Assembly (NCBI GenBank): GCA_023415595.1
Contig: JAEZJW010000024.1
Span: 1-45,959 of the forward strand
Direction: 5' to 3'
Length of the DNA stretch: 45,959 bases
Source of the DNA: Bacillota bacterium
GTDB lineage: Bacteria; Bacillota; Clostridia; Lachnospirales; Lachnospiraceae
The notes under the pieces are model-generated. The model was not told where the DNA came from and made no database searches. It saw only the letters and a program-made list of their open reading frames with translations. The position numbers were made by a program, and so were the translations under genes. Shown here in pieces: positions 24,543 through 33,076 of the stretch (position 1 is the first letter of the stretch; each line of letters starts with the position of its first letter).

Positions 24543-25247
24543 TCAGTCTGCATATCTGAATACCGTATTATATTCCGGTATGGTACCTGTCACCTTCCTC
24601 CAACCATCGGACTCTTGAATCTCCAGCTCTCGAAAGGAGCACGGAATTCCCTTCGCTTGCATCGGATTTATTGAATCCATTAGATGGAAATGCAGATGCG
24701 GTGAGGTGGAATTACCGGTATGGCCAACCTTCCCGAGATAATCTCCTTCCTTCACCCTCTGCCCAAGCTTTACCGCTACGGTTCCCGGATGCAGGTGGGC
24801 ATATAAGCTGAAGAAACCATCGTGTTTTAATATGATATAATTACCCGCGATTGCGTGGGATTTAAAAACATTTCCTGAGGGTTGGGACAGTTGCTTGCTG
24901 ATGCGGGCAGACCAGCTTAACATCTTCAGGTAATCGGCAATCGGATGTACACGTCCGGGCTCCTTCAAACCATCTATAACCTCGACCACTTCCCCCTCCA
25001 GACAAGCATGTATCTCCTCTCTCCAGCAGTAACAGCTCTTAATCGGTATGCCTATCAGGCAGTACCTTAGGACAGATGCTTTGAACGGCTTCTTCCTCTT
25101 AAGCTTCAGGAAATCATACGCATATCTCTGACCGAACAGATCCGTCCCATGGCTGGGTATCCTCCTGGCAGGTGTATTCACTGCTACCCATTCTCCTCTT
25201 AAGGGGAAATCTACAATAACCGCATTCTCTAATTCCCTGTTATACAT
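24543..25247 (-). CDS. M23-family (LytM-like) peptidase
   Basis: 234 residues. The C-terminal half is an M23 domain with ILKHDGFFSLYAHLHPG, VKEGDYLGKVGHTGNSTSPHLHFHL: the GxxGNTGxSTxPHLHFxL block with the metal-binding HLHFH. The upstream metal ligand motif would be HGTDLFGQRYAYDF. M23 enzymes cut peptidoglycan cross-bridges or stems. There is no signal peptide or membrane segment, unusual for a wall enzyme; it might act after lysis, in the mother cell or forespore, or on another substrate. GGGGGTGA precedes the ATG. Transcribed alone. Confidence 0.85.
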   Translation of the reverse strand: MYNRELENAVIVDFPLRGEWVAVNTPARRIPSHGTDLFGQRYAYDFLKLKRKKPFKASVLRYCLIGIPIKSCYCWREEIHACLEGEVVEVIDGLKEPGRVHPIADYLKMLSWSARISKQLSQPSGNVFKSHAIAGNYIILKHDGFFSLYAHLHPGTVAVKLGQRVKEGDYLGKVGHTGNSTSPHLHFHLMDSINPMQAKGIPCSFRELEIQESDGWRKVTGTIPEYNTVFRYAD

Positions 25248-25320
25248 GATCCAATCACCCCCGGAATCCTAGTATGTAACATATCTAACATTAGAATAAA
25301 TTCCATTGATTGTCAATCAT

Positions 25321-25345
25321 AAAGCGGACTCTTACGAGTCCGCCT
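25321..25345 (-). terminator. Terminator of mgsA
   Basis: GCGGACTC (25324-25331) pairs with GAGTCCGC (25336-25343) around a 4-nt loop; on the - strand CTTTATGATT follows. It lies 32 nt past the mgsA stop. Confidence 0.75.
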
Positions 25346-25374
25346 GTTTATATTACAACTGAATTCTCACGCGA

Positions 25375-25851
25375 TCAGCTGAACTCCTTCAGTCTGCGCT
25401 GGATCACCTTATTATAATTTAAAACCTTTCTTTCATATTCCTCATTCATGAATTTAGAGGTGATCAGAAAGTCCGCAGTCGCCCTATTATTCGCTACCGG
25501 TATGTCATACACCGCAGCGATTCTTAAGAGTGCCTTCACATCGGGATCGTGAGGCTGTGACTCCAGCGGATCCCAGAAGAAAATCACGAAATCAATATTT
25601 CCTTCAACTATCCGGGAACCAATCTGCTGATCACCGCCGAGAGGACCGCTGTTATATGCCTTTACGGGCAGCTCCGTCTTCTCTGCGATTAATCTGGCCG
25701 TTGTCCCGGTTCCGCATAGGAAATGATTCTTTAGAATATGCTTGTTGGCATCCACCCACTCTACGATCTCCTGCTTTTTGCTGTCATGAGCGATCAATGC
25801 GATATGTTTTTGCTTCTCAATGATAAAGCTGATATAATCATCCTGTAACAT
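25375..25851 (-). CDS. mgsA: Methylglyoxal synthase
   Basis: Methylglyoxal synthase turns dihydroxyacetone phosphate into methylglyoxal and phosphate, a bypass that frees phosphate when glycolysis backs up. The 158-residue product carries the family motifs: IALIAHDSKK, CGTGTTARL (phosphate binding), SGPLGGDQQIG with the catalytic Asp (residue 74), FFWDPLESQPHDPDVKALLR and ANNRATADFL. Cytosolic, normally a hexamer. AAAGAGG precedes the ATG. The C-terminal tail after residue 140 is slightly longer than in E. coli. Downstream of valS on the same strand but separated by a hairpin. Confidence 0.96.
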   Translation of the reverse strand: MLQDDYISFIIEKQKHIALIAHDSKKQEIVEWVDANKHILKNHFLCGTGTTARLIAEKTELPVKAYNSGPLGGDQQIGSRIVEGNIDFVIFFWDPLESQPHDPDVKALLRIAAVYDIPVANNRATADFLITSKFMNEEYERKVLNYNKVIQRRLKEFS

Positions 25852-26006
25852 TCGAATACCTCTTTCTTATGAATTAATCTCCGATATTTCATATGTATGA
25901 CCGATTTATATTCTATCCTTATCATATCGGATAAGAGCCCTGAATGCAAGATAGATTCGAACTTCTTGTTTATATTTAACACAAAATTTACATAAGTATC
26001 AAAGAA

Positions 26007-26040
26007 GGAAAGCGTATGGCCTTCCCACCATACGCTTTCC
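26007..26040 (-). terminator. Terminator of valS
   Basis: GGAAAGCGTATGG (26007-26019) pairs perfectly with CCATACGCTTTCC (26028-26040) around an 8-nt loop; TTCTTTG follows on the - strand. It lies 26 nt past the valS stop. Confidence 0.8.
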
Positions 26041-26066
26041 TCTTTCAAACCATATATTCCAAGAAG

Positions 26067-28727
26067 TTATTTGCTCAGCTGCTCCAGTCGCTCTGATACC
26101 TGTCTCATCATATCATTATATTTCTCGAGCTTTGCTCTCTCTTCCGCCAACTTACTCTCAGGAGCCTTATTAACGAAGCTGGGATTGGAAAGCATACCGT
26201 TTACCCGCTTCAGCTCTCCCTCCAGACGTTCCTTCTCCTTCGTCAACCGTTCGATTTCCTTCTCGATGTCAACCAGATCGGCAAACGGAATATAGATGAC
26301 TGCTCCGGGGATTACTGTGGATACAGCGTCTTCGCTGATACCGGTCTTATTCTCCTGTATCAATATCTCACTGGCATAACCGAGTGTTGCGAAGAATACC
26401 TTGCTCTCCGAGAAGATATCCCTAACTTTTGTATTGTCAGAAACCACGATAACGGAGGCCTTTCTGCTCGGAGGAACATTCATGTTACTGCGTACATTAC
26501 GGATGCCTTTGACTGCTTCCTTAATCAGCTCGATGCTTTCCAGCTCCTTAGCAAACTCCCACTCCGGCTGGTATACAGGCCATGCTGAAATCATGATAGA
26601 ATCCGCTTCCTTATGACCGCTCATCTCCTGAAGGGTACAGAAGATCTCTTCCGTAACGAAAGGCATATAGGGGTGGAGCAACTTCAAGGAGTTGGTCAGT
26701 ACATGCTTCAGGGTCCAAAGGGCAGCTGCCTTTGTCTCATCTGTCTCACTGTATAATCTGGGCTTCACCATCTCGATGTACCAGTCGCAGAATTCCTCCC
26801 AGATGAAATCATATACCTTCTGCAGAGCAATACCCAACTCGAAGCTCTCAAGATTATCGGTTACTTCCTTTACCAAGGCGTTGGCCTTCGCCAAGATCCA
26901 GCGATCCGCTCCGGTCAGCAGCTTCACATCAACAGTCTCCGCGATTTCAGCCTTCTCCAGATTCATCATGATGAAGCGGGAAGCATTCCAAACCTTATTC
27001 GCAAAGTTTCTGCTGGCTTCAACTCTCTCCCAATAAAATCTCATATCATTACCGGGCGCATTGCCGGTAATCAGGGAGAAACGGAGGGCATCCGCACCGT
27101 ACTTATCAATCACCTCAAGAGGATCAATACCGTTACCGAGGGATTTACTCATCTTCCTGCCCTGGGAATCCCTAACCAGACCATGGATCAGTACCTTACT
27201 GAACGGCTTCTCACCCATGTGGGCATAACCCGAAAATACCATACGGATAACCCAGAAGAAGATAATATCGTATCCGGTTACGAGTACATCGGTCGGATAG
27301 AAATAATCCAGGTCCTCTGTCTTCTCCGGCCAGCCGAGGGTTGAGAACGGCCATAATGCGGAGGAGAACCAGGTATCCAGGGTATCCTCATCCTGACGAA
27401 GATGGGTGCTGCCACATTTCGGGCATCTGGAGGGCTCTTCTTCGGAAACGATCACCTCTCCGCAGCCATCACAGTAATAAGCCGGGATACGGTGACCCCA
27501 CCAGAGCTGTCTGGAGATACACCAATCTCGGATGTTATCGGTCCAGTTGAAATATATCTTATCAAAACGTTCGGGAACAAACTGGATGTCACCTGATTTT
27601 ACAGCTTCTACTGCAGGTTTGATCAGCTCCTCCATCTTCACAAACCACTGAGGCTTGATCAGTGGTTCTACTGTCGTACGGCAACGGTCGTGGGTACCGA
27701 CATTATGGCTGTGGGCTGCGACCTTAACCAGCAGTCCCTGCTCCTCCAGCTCCTTCACAATCAGCTTACGAGCTTCATAGCGATCCATACCCGCGTATTT
27801 CCCACCGTTTGCATTGATCGTAGCATCATCATTCATAACATTGATCTCGGGAAGGTTATGTCTCTTACCTACCTCGAAATCATTCGGGTCATGGGCCGGA
27901 GTAATCTTAACAACGCCGGTACCGAATTCCATATCTACATACTCATCGGCTACCACAGGAATTTCCTTATTCACGATGGGCAGGATGACCTTCTTGCCGA
28001 TCAGATGCTGATATCTGTTATCCTCAGGATGAACAGCAACTGCGGTATCACCAAGCATGGTCTCAGGTCTGGTCGTTGCAACCTCAACGAAGCCGTCTCC
28101 ATCGGCAATCGGATATTTGATATGCCAGAAATGTCCCGCCTGTTCCTCATATTCTACTTCCGCATCGGAGATAGAGGTCTTGCATACCGGACACCAATTG
28201 ATGATTCTGGAACCCTTATAAATATAGCCTTCCTCGTAAAGCTTTACGAACACCTTCGTAACAGCAGCGGAACAGCCCTCATCCATCGTAAAACGCTCTC
28301 TGTCCCAGTCACAGGAGGAGCCCAGCTTCTTTAACTGTGAGATGATTCTTCCGCCGTATTCTTCCTTCCATTGCCAAGCTCTCTCAAGAAAGCCCTCTCT
28401 GCCTAAATCTACCTTCTCGATGCCTTCCTTACGAAGCTGTTCAATGATCTTGACCTCGGTAGCGATGCTGGCATGATCCGTACCCGGCTGCCACAGGGCA
28501 TTATAACCCTGCATCCTCTTCTGGCGAATCAGGATGTCCTGCATCGTATTATCCAAGGCATGGCCCATATGGAGCTGACCGGTAATATTCGGCGGGGGAA
28601 TTACAATCGTGAAGGGCTTCTTGGTTCTATCAACTTCTGCGTGGAAGTACTTATTCTCCACCCATTTCTCGTATAACTTCTCCTCAATATCCTTCGGGTC
28701 ATAAGTTTTAGCGAGTTCCTTTTCCAT
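26067..28727 (-). CDS. valS: Valyl-tRNA synthetase
   Basis: Charges tRNA-Val. The 886-residue class I synthetase has the HIGH motif as HMGH (residues 53-56, PPPNITGQLHMGHALDN), the editing domain with TTRPETMLGDTAVAVHP, two zinc-binding Cys clusters (CPVC and CDGCG...CPKCG), KMSKS at 525-529, the anticodon-binding domain and a C-terminal coiled coil (IEKEIERLTKEKERLEGEL) that binds tRNA. Length matches the bacterial family. AAGGAGAG precedes the ATG. Expression is controlled by a T-box leader more than 500 nt upstream, so uncharged tRNA-Val should raise it. The spacing between the T-box terminator and the start is unusually long. Confidence 0.98.
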   Translation of the reverse strand: MEKELAKTYDPKDIEEKLYEKWVENKYFHAEVDRTKKPFTIVIPPPNITGQLHMGHALDNTMQDILIRQKRMQGYNALWQPGTDHASIATEVKIIEQLRKEGIEKVDLGREGFLERAWQWKEEYGGRIISQLKKLGSSCDWDRERFTMDEGCSAAVTKVFVKLYEEGYIYKGSRIINWCPVCKTSISDAEVEYEEQAGHFWHIKYPIADGDGFVEVATTRPETMLGDTAVAVHPEDNRYQHLIGKKVILPIVNKEIPVVADEYVDMEFGTGVVKITPAHDPNDFEVGKRHNLPEINVMNDDATINANGGKYAGMDRYEARKLIVKELEEQGLLVKVAAHSHNVGTHDRCRTTVEPLIKPQWFVKMEELIKPAVEAVKSGDIQFVPERFDKIYFNWTDNIRDWCISRQLWWGHRIPAYYCDGCGEVIVSEEEPSRCPKCGSTHLRQDEDTLDTWFSSALWPFSTLGWPEKTEDLDYFYPTDVLVTGYDIIFFWVIRMVFSGYAHMGEKPFSKVLIHGLVRDSQGRKMSKSLGNGIDPLEVIDKYGADALRFSLITGNAPGNDMRFYWERVEASRNFANKVWNASRFIMMNLEKAEIAETVDVKLLTGADRWILAKANALVKEVTDNLESFELGIALQKVYDFIWEEFCDWYIEMVKPRLYSETDETKAAALWTLKHVLTNSLKLLHPYMPFVTEEIFCTLQEMSGHKEADSIMISAWPVYQPEWEFAKELESIELIKEAVKGIRNVRSNMNVPPSRKASVIVVSDNTKVRDIFSESKVFFATLGYASEILIQENKTGISEDAVSTVIPGAVIYIPFADLVDIEKEIERLTKEKERLEGELKRVNGMLSNPSFVNKAPESKLAEERAKLEKYNDMMRQVSERLEQLSK

Positions 28728-28811
28728 GATATCTCTCCTTCTCTTAGCTTATCGGCGGTTTCGCCGGTGTGGTCCTTAAATAATTTCAAATTAAGCTGTT
28801 TATTATGGTTC

Positions 28812-28850
28812 ATTTTACGGCTTGTTTTTACAGCTTATTTTACGGCTTCT
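28812..28850. repeat. Three tandem copies of a 12-13 bp unit
   Basis: TTTTACGGCTT, TTTTACAGCTT and TTTTACGGCTT follow each other at 12-13 bp spacing, at the valS-proximal edge of the large palindrome. Confidence 0.7.
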
Positions 28851-29069
28851 TCGTACCGGTTATAAATTTTCCTTCCGGTTATCCGCTTCCTGTATCGCTA
28901 AGCTTTCGCTTGTTACGATAACGGTCTGTCGGCGTGAATTGGCGTCCATGCTAATCACGCCTATCATGTCCCTCCATGGACATGATCCAGACCAATCGTT
29001 TCATGCGAAAGCAAGCGATTCATGGAAGCGGATAAAGTCATACAAATTTATGACCGGTACGCAGTAGCC
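28844..29069 (-). other. 226-bp imperfect palindrome in the valS leader, cloverleaf fold
   Basis: Two arms of about 80 nt (28844-28928 and 28988-29069) are imperfect reverse complements: shared words include CGTACCGGT, ATAAATTT, TATCCGCTTCC, ATCGCT, GCTTTCGC, ACGAT and GGTCTG. Between them lie two neat hairpins, GGCGTGA...TCACGCC (28931-28961) and ATCATGTCC...GGACATGAT (28963-28986). An RNA read on the - strand would fold as a long stem closed by a junction with two hairpins. It lies in the valS transcript after the T-box terminator. It could be a mobile palindromic element or a structured leader RNA; I recognise no known RNA class. Confidence 0.7.
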
Positions 29070-29299
29070 TGACTATGATATGCTGTTATAATGCTTGTTT
29101 GATGATGATTAATTTATTTATAACCAATATTGCTTAGTTATTTATCAATTATTAATTAGTAACCCCCGTCGAAACCGCCTCAGTTATATCATGTTATATA
29201 CATTATTGGTTTGTTTCAGGGCTTTTGTGATATCATTCCAAATACACTGTTCTTTTACGAATTAGGGTATTGTATAGGGCATTAATACCAGGATGTGTT

Positions 29300-29620
29300 T
29301 TATTTTGCAATAAAAAAGGCCCTTCGACGCAAAGGACGAAGAACCGTGGTACCACCTTTATTCTTGGAGCTGAGGTTATATATGACGTTTAGAGCTTATG
29401 GCTCTATTTAAGGTAACGCTCATTATTCCTGCTGCCAACTTATTTGTCTGTAACGGGACTTCCCGGCATCTCCTACTCACCCTAAGGCTTCAGAGCTGCT
29501 GTTCCGGAGCTACTGCTGGATGCTTGCTTTGGACCACCTTTCAGCCGGTGGGCGATCCTCTCTGATAAGCACTGCTGTTCCATCCCTCTCCATCACTACA
29601 TTTCCCTTTATGGAATTTAG
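29300..29620 (-). ncRNA. T-box leader (valS, tRNA-Val responsive)
   Basis: On the - strand the leader has the stem I features AGAGAGG and GGCTGAAAG (with CCACC/GGTGG around it), a downstream stem with GCCGGGAAGTCCCG, and the T-box sequence AGGTGGTACCACGG (about 29345-29358) that pairs with the tRNA acceptor end. It is followed by a terminator (CTTCG...CGAAG with six T residues, about 29312-29343). Uncharged tRNA stabilises the antiterminator. Val specificity is inferred from valS; I did not assign the specifier codon with confidence. Confidence 0.9.
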
Positions 29621-29624
29621 TTAT

Positions 29625-29653
29625 ATACTATGCAAAGTTCTTCCTAATGTCAA
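29625..29653 (-). promoter_or_regulatory. Promoter of the T-box/valS transcript
   Basis: On the - strand TTGACA (29653-29648), a 17-bp spacer and TAGTAT (29630-29625) lie just before the T-box stem I. Upstream (29660-29800) the sequence is very AT-rich with repeated AAATAG/CTATTT words; no clear terminator for the DUF6472 gene is seen. Confidence 0.8.
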
Positions 29654-29804
29654 GTTATTTTTTAGATTACTGAGCTTTAAATAGTTGAGTATACTATTTC
29701 ATTTAACTGTATTGCTTTTAAATAGTATTTTTAAATAGCATTGCTTTTAACTCTTATCGTTTTTAGTCTTTTCCTAATGATAGCTTTTTAGTCCTGAATT
29801 ATGA

Positions 29805-29987
29805 TTAGATCTGTTTTCTGACGATCTTATATTCATCCCTATACTGATAATAGGGACAGTTTCGAAAGGCTTTCTTTATGAAATGCTCCATCTCATCCTC
29901 ATCAAGATCTGCCTCACAAACATAATAGCCATATTCTTCGTCATAAATAAAATTACTGCAGCTCTCACAGTTGACACCCTCTGCCAT
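29805..29987 (-). CDS. Small Cys-containing protein, DUF6472 family
   Basis: 60 residues: NCESCSNFIYDEEYGYYVCEADLDEDEMEHF...NCPYYQYRDEYKIVRKQ. Four Cys (CxxC, then two single Cys) could bind a metal. I recognise this as the DUF6472 family, common and well conserved in Lachnospiraceae, with no known function. GGGAGG precedes the ATG. It lies just after the LspA-like gene and is probably transcribed with it. Confidence 0.85.
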   Translation of the reverse strand: MAEGVNCESCSNFIYDEEYGYYVCEADLDEDEMEHFIKKAFRNCPYYQYRDEYKIVRKQI

Positions 29988-30041
29988 ATGTTCCTCCCTG
30001 TGATTAGATTTATTATTTGTTTTTATTGTCTTTTTTATACC

Positions 30042-30590
30042 CTACCTGCCCCGCTTTCCATGGATTCCTGCTTTCGTAAACCGGCAGATATCGGACAAAG
30101 CCTGACTGGTTTTGATGTTTCGCAGCCCTTTGTAATTAAACAGAACGGCTGCTATCATCAGAATTTCAAATACAGTCAGATAGACATCCTTTAAATCAAA
30201 GATAAAGAAACCCTTGAGCCAGATATAATCCAGACTGCCTCCCCAGAACAGTTTATCCGTCAGAGAGCAGAACATACCGGCAAAAAGGAAGGTAAATAGC
30301 CAGAATACATAACGGTCCGTGGGGTTCTTCCTTCTGACATAGAAGAATAGGAGCAGTGACAGAAGAATCACCAGTACATTAAATGCAATATGCACCGTCC
30401 AGCTGATCCCCATATTAAAAAGTGAATTCACCCAGGAATAATAGGTATTGATGATGGGATGGAATACAACCATCCCTTTAATAATATCCTTGGATTCCTC
30501 CATGTACCTGCCTGCGATAATCAGCTTAACCGATTGGTCAAGTGCCATCAGGCTTAGGATGGGTAGTAGTATTCTTAATTTTCGGTTCAT
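30042..30590 (-). CDS. Divergent signal peptidase II (LspA)-like membrane protein
   Basis: 182 residues with four membrane segments. It follows the LspA plan: LMALDQSVKLII at the start, SLTDKLFWGGSLDYIW (the NxxDR block with R changed to K, first catalytic Asp kept) and FDLKDVYLTVFEIL (second catalytic Asp kept). The usual NxGAAFS block is poorly preserved (INTYYSWVNS). LspA cuts lipoprotein signal peptides in the membrane; the kept Asp pair suggests an aspartyl protease, but the changed motifs suggest a paralogue with another substrate. GGAGGTAAG lies 11 nt before the ATG. The main lspA is probably elsewhere. Confidence 0.75.
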   Translation of the reverse strand: MNRKLRILLPILSLMALDQSVKLIIAGRYMEESKDIIKGMVVFHPIINTYYSWVNSLFNMGISWTVHIAFNVLVILLSLLLFFYVRRKNPTDRYVFWLFTFLFAGMFCSLTDKLFWGGSLDYIWLKGFFIFDLKDVYLTVFEILMIAAVLFNYKGLRNIKTSQALSDICRFTKAGIHGKRGR

Positions 30591-30665
30591 AACTGCTCTT
30601 ACCTCCGATTCTCAAATAATCATTTCTCTGAATATCTTCCGTAAGTGCATCATAAGCTTCCTAAG

Positions 30666-31352
30666 CTATTCATCGTTTGTAACATCTCCATCCCCATATA
30701 CCGGAATTGCTTCTCCAAGGTAGGTGGGTTCAGGCTTCACAATGGTAAAGCAGAAGTCTTTCATTCTCGCAGCAAACTCCCTAAGCTCCCGATATCTCTG
30801 ACCACTGTATTCCCAGTAATCAGAAGTCACACCGTAAGCATCAAGGCCTAATGCCCTAGCAGTATACAGTGCGCGATACATATGATATCTCTGGGTCACA
30901 ATGATTACCTTCTTTGCTTCGAAGATATCTCTGGCACGATACATGCTTTCATAGGTGGAGAAGCCCGCATGGTCCATGAAAATATGTCCTGAGGGAATTC
31001 CTCGTTCTATCGCATAATCCTTCATTACATTCACTTCATCATATCCCTCACGTCCATGGTCTCCGCTCATCAATAATCGATCCGAGGCCCCGGCGTAATA
31101 TAATTCGATTCCCTGCTTCAACCGGTCAGCAAGCATCTGGCTTGGCTTTCCGTTGTCCCATACTCCTGCTCCAAGAATCAAAATACAGTCTGCATCAAGT
31201 TCTGCTGCGTCCTCAGGAGTCAGAATCCGATCCTTTACAGATCCCTTAATATACAGGTTAACAGCTATACAGCCCAGGAGCATCAGAACCATGCCGCAGA
31301 AAGCTGCTGCCATGATGATTAATATTTTATGCTTTAATCTTTTTTTGTTCAT
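30666..31352 (-). CDS. SanA/YdcF-like DUF218 membrane protein
   Basis: One N-terminal membrane segment (residues 9-32) and an external DUF218 domain: ADCILILGAGVWDNGKPSQMLADRLKQGIELY, LLMSGDHG, EVNVMKDYAIERGIP, DHAGFSTYESMYRAR and VTQRYHMYRALYTAR. In E. coli SanA and YdcF-type proteins matter for envelope integrity (vancomycin exclusion), enzyme activity unproven. The closing GVTSDYWEYSGQRYRELREFAARMK matches the SanA branch. The ribosome site is weak. It follows the coiled-coil membrane gene by about 100 nt on the same strand. Confidence 0.88.
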   Translation of the reverse strand: MNKKRLKHKILIIMAAAFCGMVLMLLGCIAVNLYIKGSVKDRILTPEDAAELDADCILILGAGVWDNGKPSQMLADRLKQGIELYYAGASDRLLMSGDHGREGYDEVNVMKDYAIERGIPSGHIFMDHAGFSTYESMYRARDIFEAKKVIIVTQRYHMYRALYTARALGLDAYGVTSDYWEYSGQRYRELREFAARMKDFCFTIVKPEPTYLGEAIPVYGDGDVTNDE

Positions 31353-31452
31353 ACCTATTCACCCGAATCATTCTATCAGATTTCAATAACAACCGGTTGC
31401 TGCCTAGTTTATGTGCCTGTAAGACATCCGTGTTAAACGGTGAGCCTTCGAG

Positions 31453-32640
31453 CTACTTCTGCAGCTTGTATTGCTTCAGGATGCGGATCGCTTCCTCTTC
31501 ACAATCCGGATAATCCTTAACAATTTTGTTAATCAGTTCTGTGGCGTCTTCTCTCTGCTTACTATTCAGCTCAATCCTCTCCCGCAGCTTCTGCCTGCGG
31601 ACATTGAGACGATGTCTTACTTCAACCATTTCCTTGTTATCAAGGATTGCTGTAGGCTGATAGATCCATATTTCCGAATCTGCAATGCCGAATTTCTTAA
31701 GCTCATGAACCAGTTCATTATGATAAAACTCCAGAAGCTCCGTATTATTCTGATATCTTCTGGAAGCATCCTTTACCTTGATGAATTCCTCCCAGGAAGT
31801 TCGCAGATGGCTGTAATTATCCACCATATACTTATTATAGGCATAATCAAGATAATTACGGTTATTGACGGACTTCAATTTTACTTTGTTCATCAGCAGG
31901 ATCTGGCGTTTCTGCTTCAATTCTACCAGTTTGATATCATGAACATTCTTCCTTGACTCGAGATAGATATAGGTTGTCGAAGCCATTCCCATCAGTACGG
32001 TAAGCAGAAAAGGTACCGTCAGATCTGCCCCCGTGGTGTTCGCTAACAGCGCAAATACTCCGAATAGGAGAATTACAATTATGCAGGTCGTTATGCCGAT
32101 CCCTTTTAAGAAGGAATGCTTCTTAGCGATATCCTCCTCTTCGTATAACAGCTTCTGCTTTTCCTGCTCCAGCTGCTCCAGATCAGCCTCTATTACCTTC
32201 TGATAGTTTTCGCTTTCTCTTAAGGATTCCATTTCCCTGGGGAGTGTAAGCTCATAGCGTTCAAACAGCCGGTATTGAGCATCCGTTATGCTGGTATTTT
32301 TCTCTCTGTACTTCTCCCGTTCCTTATTTAAGTTGATGATCCTGCGTGCTGCATCCTCCAGATTTTCCCGCTGTTCTCTCGGAATCATATCTATCTTCTG
32401 CATATCCGTCAGATAGGAGCTTACTGCCTGATATTCCGCCTTAGCCTCCTCAATCTGTTTAAGGTTCTCTGCAATCTGTTCGCAGTTCTCCCTGATGGTT
32501 GCCAGCCGCTCCGTTTTCGTATTCATCCTGTAGGATTTGCCTGACTCAGTGGAGAAGCGTAAGGATACCTCTTTTTCACTCATTAGTTCCTCAATATTCC
32601 TGTCTTTTTTCCCTGAGGTGAATCTCCTTAACCATCCCAT
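31453..32640 (-). CDS. Coiled-coil membrane protein of unknown function
   Basis: 395 residues. A soluble N-terminal half rich in charged heptads (about residues 40-175, with the ETERLATIRENCEQIAENLKQIEEA-type pattern) is followed by two close membrane segments (about 180-200 and 210-227), then a second helical, charged half to the end. Both halves should face the cytoplasm. No signal peptide, no known family recognised. Its ATG lies 3 nt past the STAS-like gene, with the ribosome site inside that gene, so the two are coupled. It probably anchors the neighbouring proteins to the membrane; that is inference. Confidence 0.75.
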   Translation of the reverse strand: MGWLRRFTSGKKDRNIEELMSEKEVSLRFSTESGKSYRMNTKTERLATIRENCEQIAENLKQIEEAKAEYQAVSSYLTDMQKIDMIPREQRENLEDAARRIINLNKEREKYREKNTSITDAQYRLFERYELTLPREMESLRESENYQKVIEADLEQLEQEKQKLLYEEEDIAKKHSFLKGIGITTCIIVILLFGVFALLANTTGADLTVPFLLTVLMGMASTTYIYLESRKNVHDIKLVELKQKRQILLMNKVKLKSVNNRNYLDYAYNKYMVDNYSHLRTSWEEFIKVKDASRRYQNNTELLEFYHNELVHELKKFGIADSEIWIYQPTAILDNKEMVEVRHRLNVRRQKLRERIELNSKQREDATELINKIVKDYPDCEEEAIRILKQYKLQK

Positions 32641-32643
32641 GTC

Positions 32644-33048
32644 TTATCTCTCCTGTATCAGCCATTCCTTAGCCTTCTCATAATCATCAAAAAAGTGATG
32701 GACAAACTTAGCTTCCTTATCCTTTAGCAACGCATTTTTCATCAATTTCCTGCCATCTCTGTCCAATCCGACAAACGCCACCTTAAGGATTCTGCGTTCT
32801 ATCTGCTGCAATCCACCGGCAATCAGCTCTGCGATGTCCTTCTCTACCAGTGTTTCATTCAGATTCACTGCCAGGAAAGCCGGAGCCGATGGTCTTCGTA
32901 TTACTTCCAGATCCTTCAGGAACTTATCCCAGACGATATCCTTATGTACGGACAGGGCATCCAGTTGCTCAAACCATATCTGCCCACCACCATAGTACAT
33001 GGCAAAGGATTCTCGTACAATTAACTTATCCCTGTCTATGTGTTTCAT
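32644..33048 (-). CDS. STAS/SpoIIAA-like protein
   Basis: 134 residues with alternating strands and helices, no membrane part. The segment AFVGLDRDGRKLMKNALLKDKEAKFVHHFFDDYEKAKEWL looks like the end of a SpoIIAA-like or STAS domain (the FFDDxxxAxxWL ending is common there). Such domains often act as switches through Ser phosphorylation or lipid binding. No clear phospho-Ser motif stands out. GGAGGAG precedes the ATG. It is packed between the TPR gene (28 nt) and the coiled-coil gene (3 nt), so it belongs to that set. Confidence 0.62.
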   Translation of the reverse strand: MKHIDRDKLIVRESFAMYYGGGQIWFEQLDALSVHKDIVWDKFLKDLEVIRRPSAPAFLAVNLNETLVEKDIAELIAGGLQQIERRILKVAFVGLDRDGRKLMKNALLKDKEAKFVHHFFDDYEKAKEWLIQER

Positions 33049-33076
33049 TTAACTCCTCCAACCGGAAGAAATACGC

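Larger units (their letters stand above)
28754..29179. repeat. Outer inverted repeat around the valS leader element
   Basis: GGCGGTTTCG at 28754-28763 is matched by CGAAACCGCC at 29170-29179, and the match continues imperfectly for about 17 bp (CGG and G positions shared). The pair encloses the cloverleaf palindrome. It could be the ends of a 426-bp non-autonomous element or a long-range stem; no clear target duplication flanks it. Confidence 0.4.

Noticed and set aside
27690..28334. 214-residue + strand frame inside valS
   Set aside because: Shadow of the conserved valS frame.
28844..29069. Palindrome as a tRNA or tRNA-like gene
   Set aside because: The cloverleaf impression comes from a very long outer stem; there is no TTC loop, anticodon loop of the right size or acceptor end.
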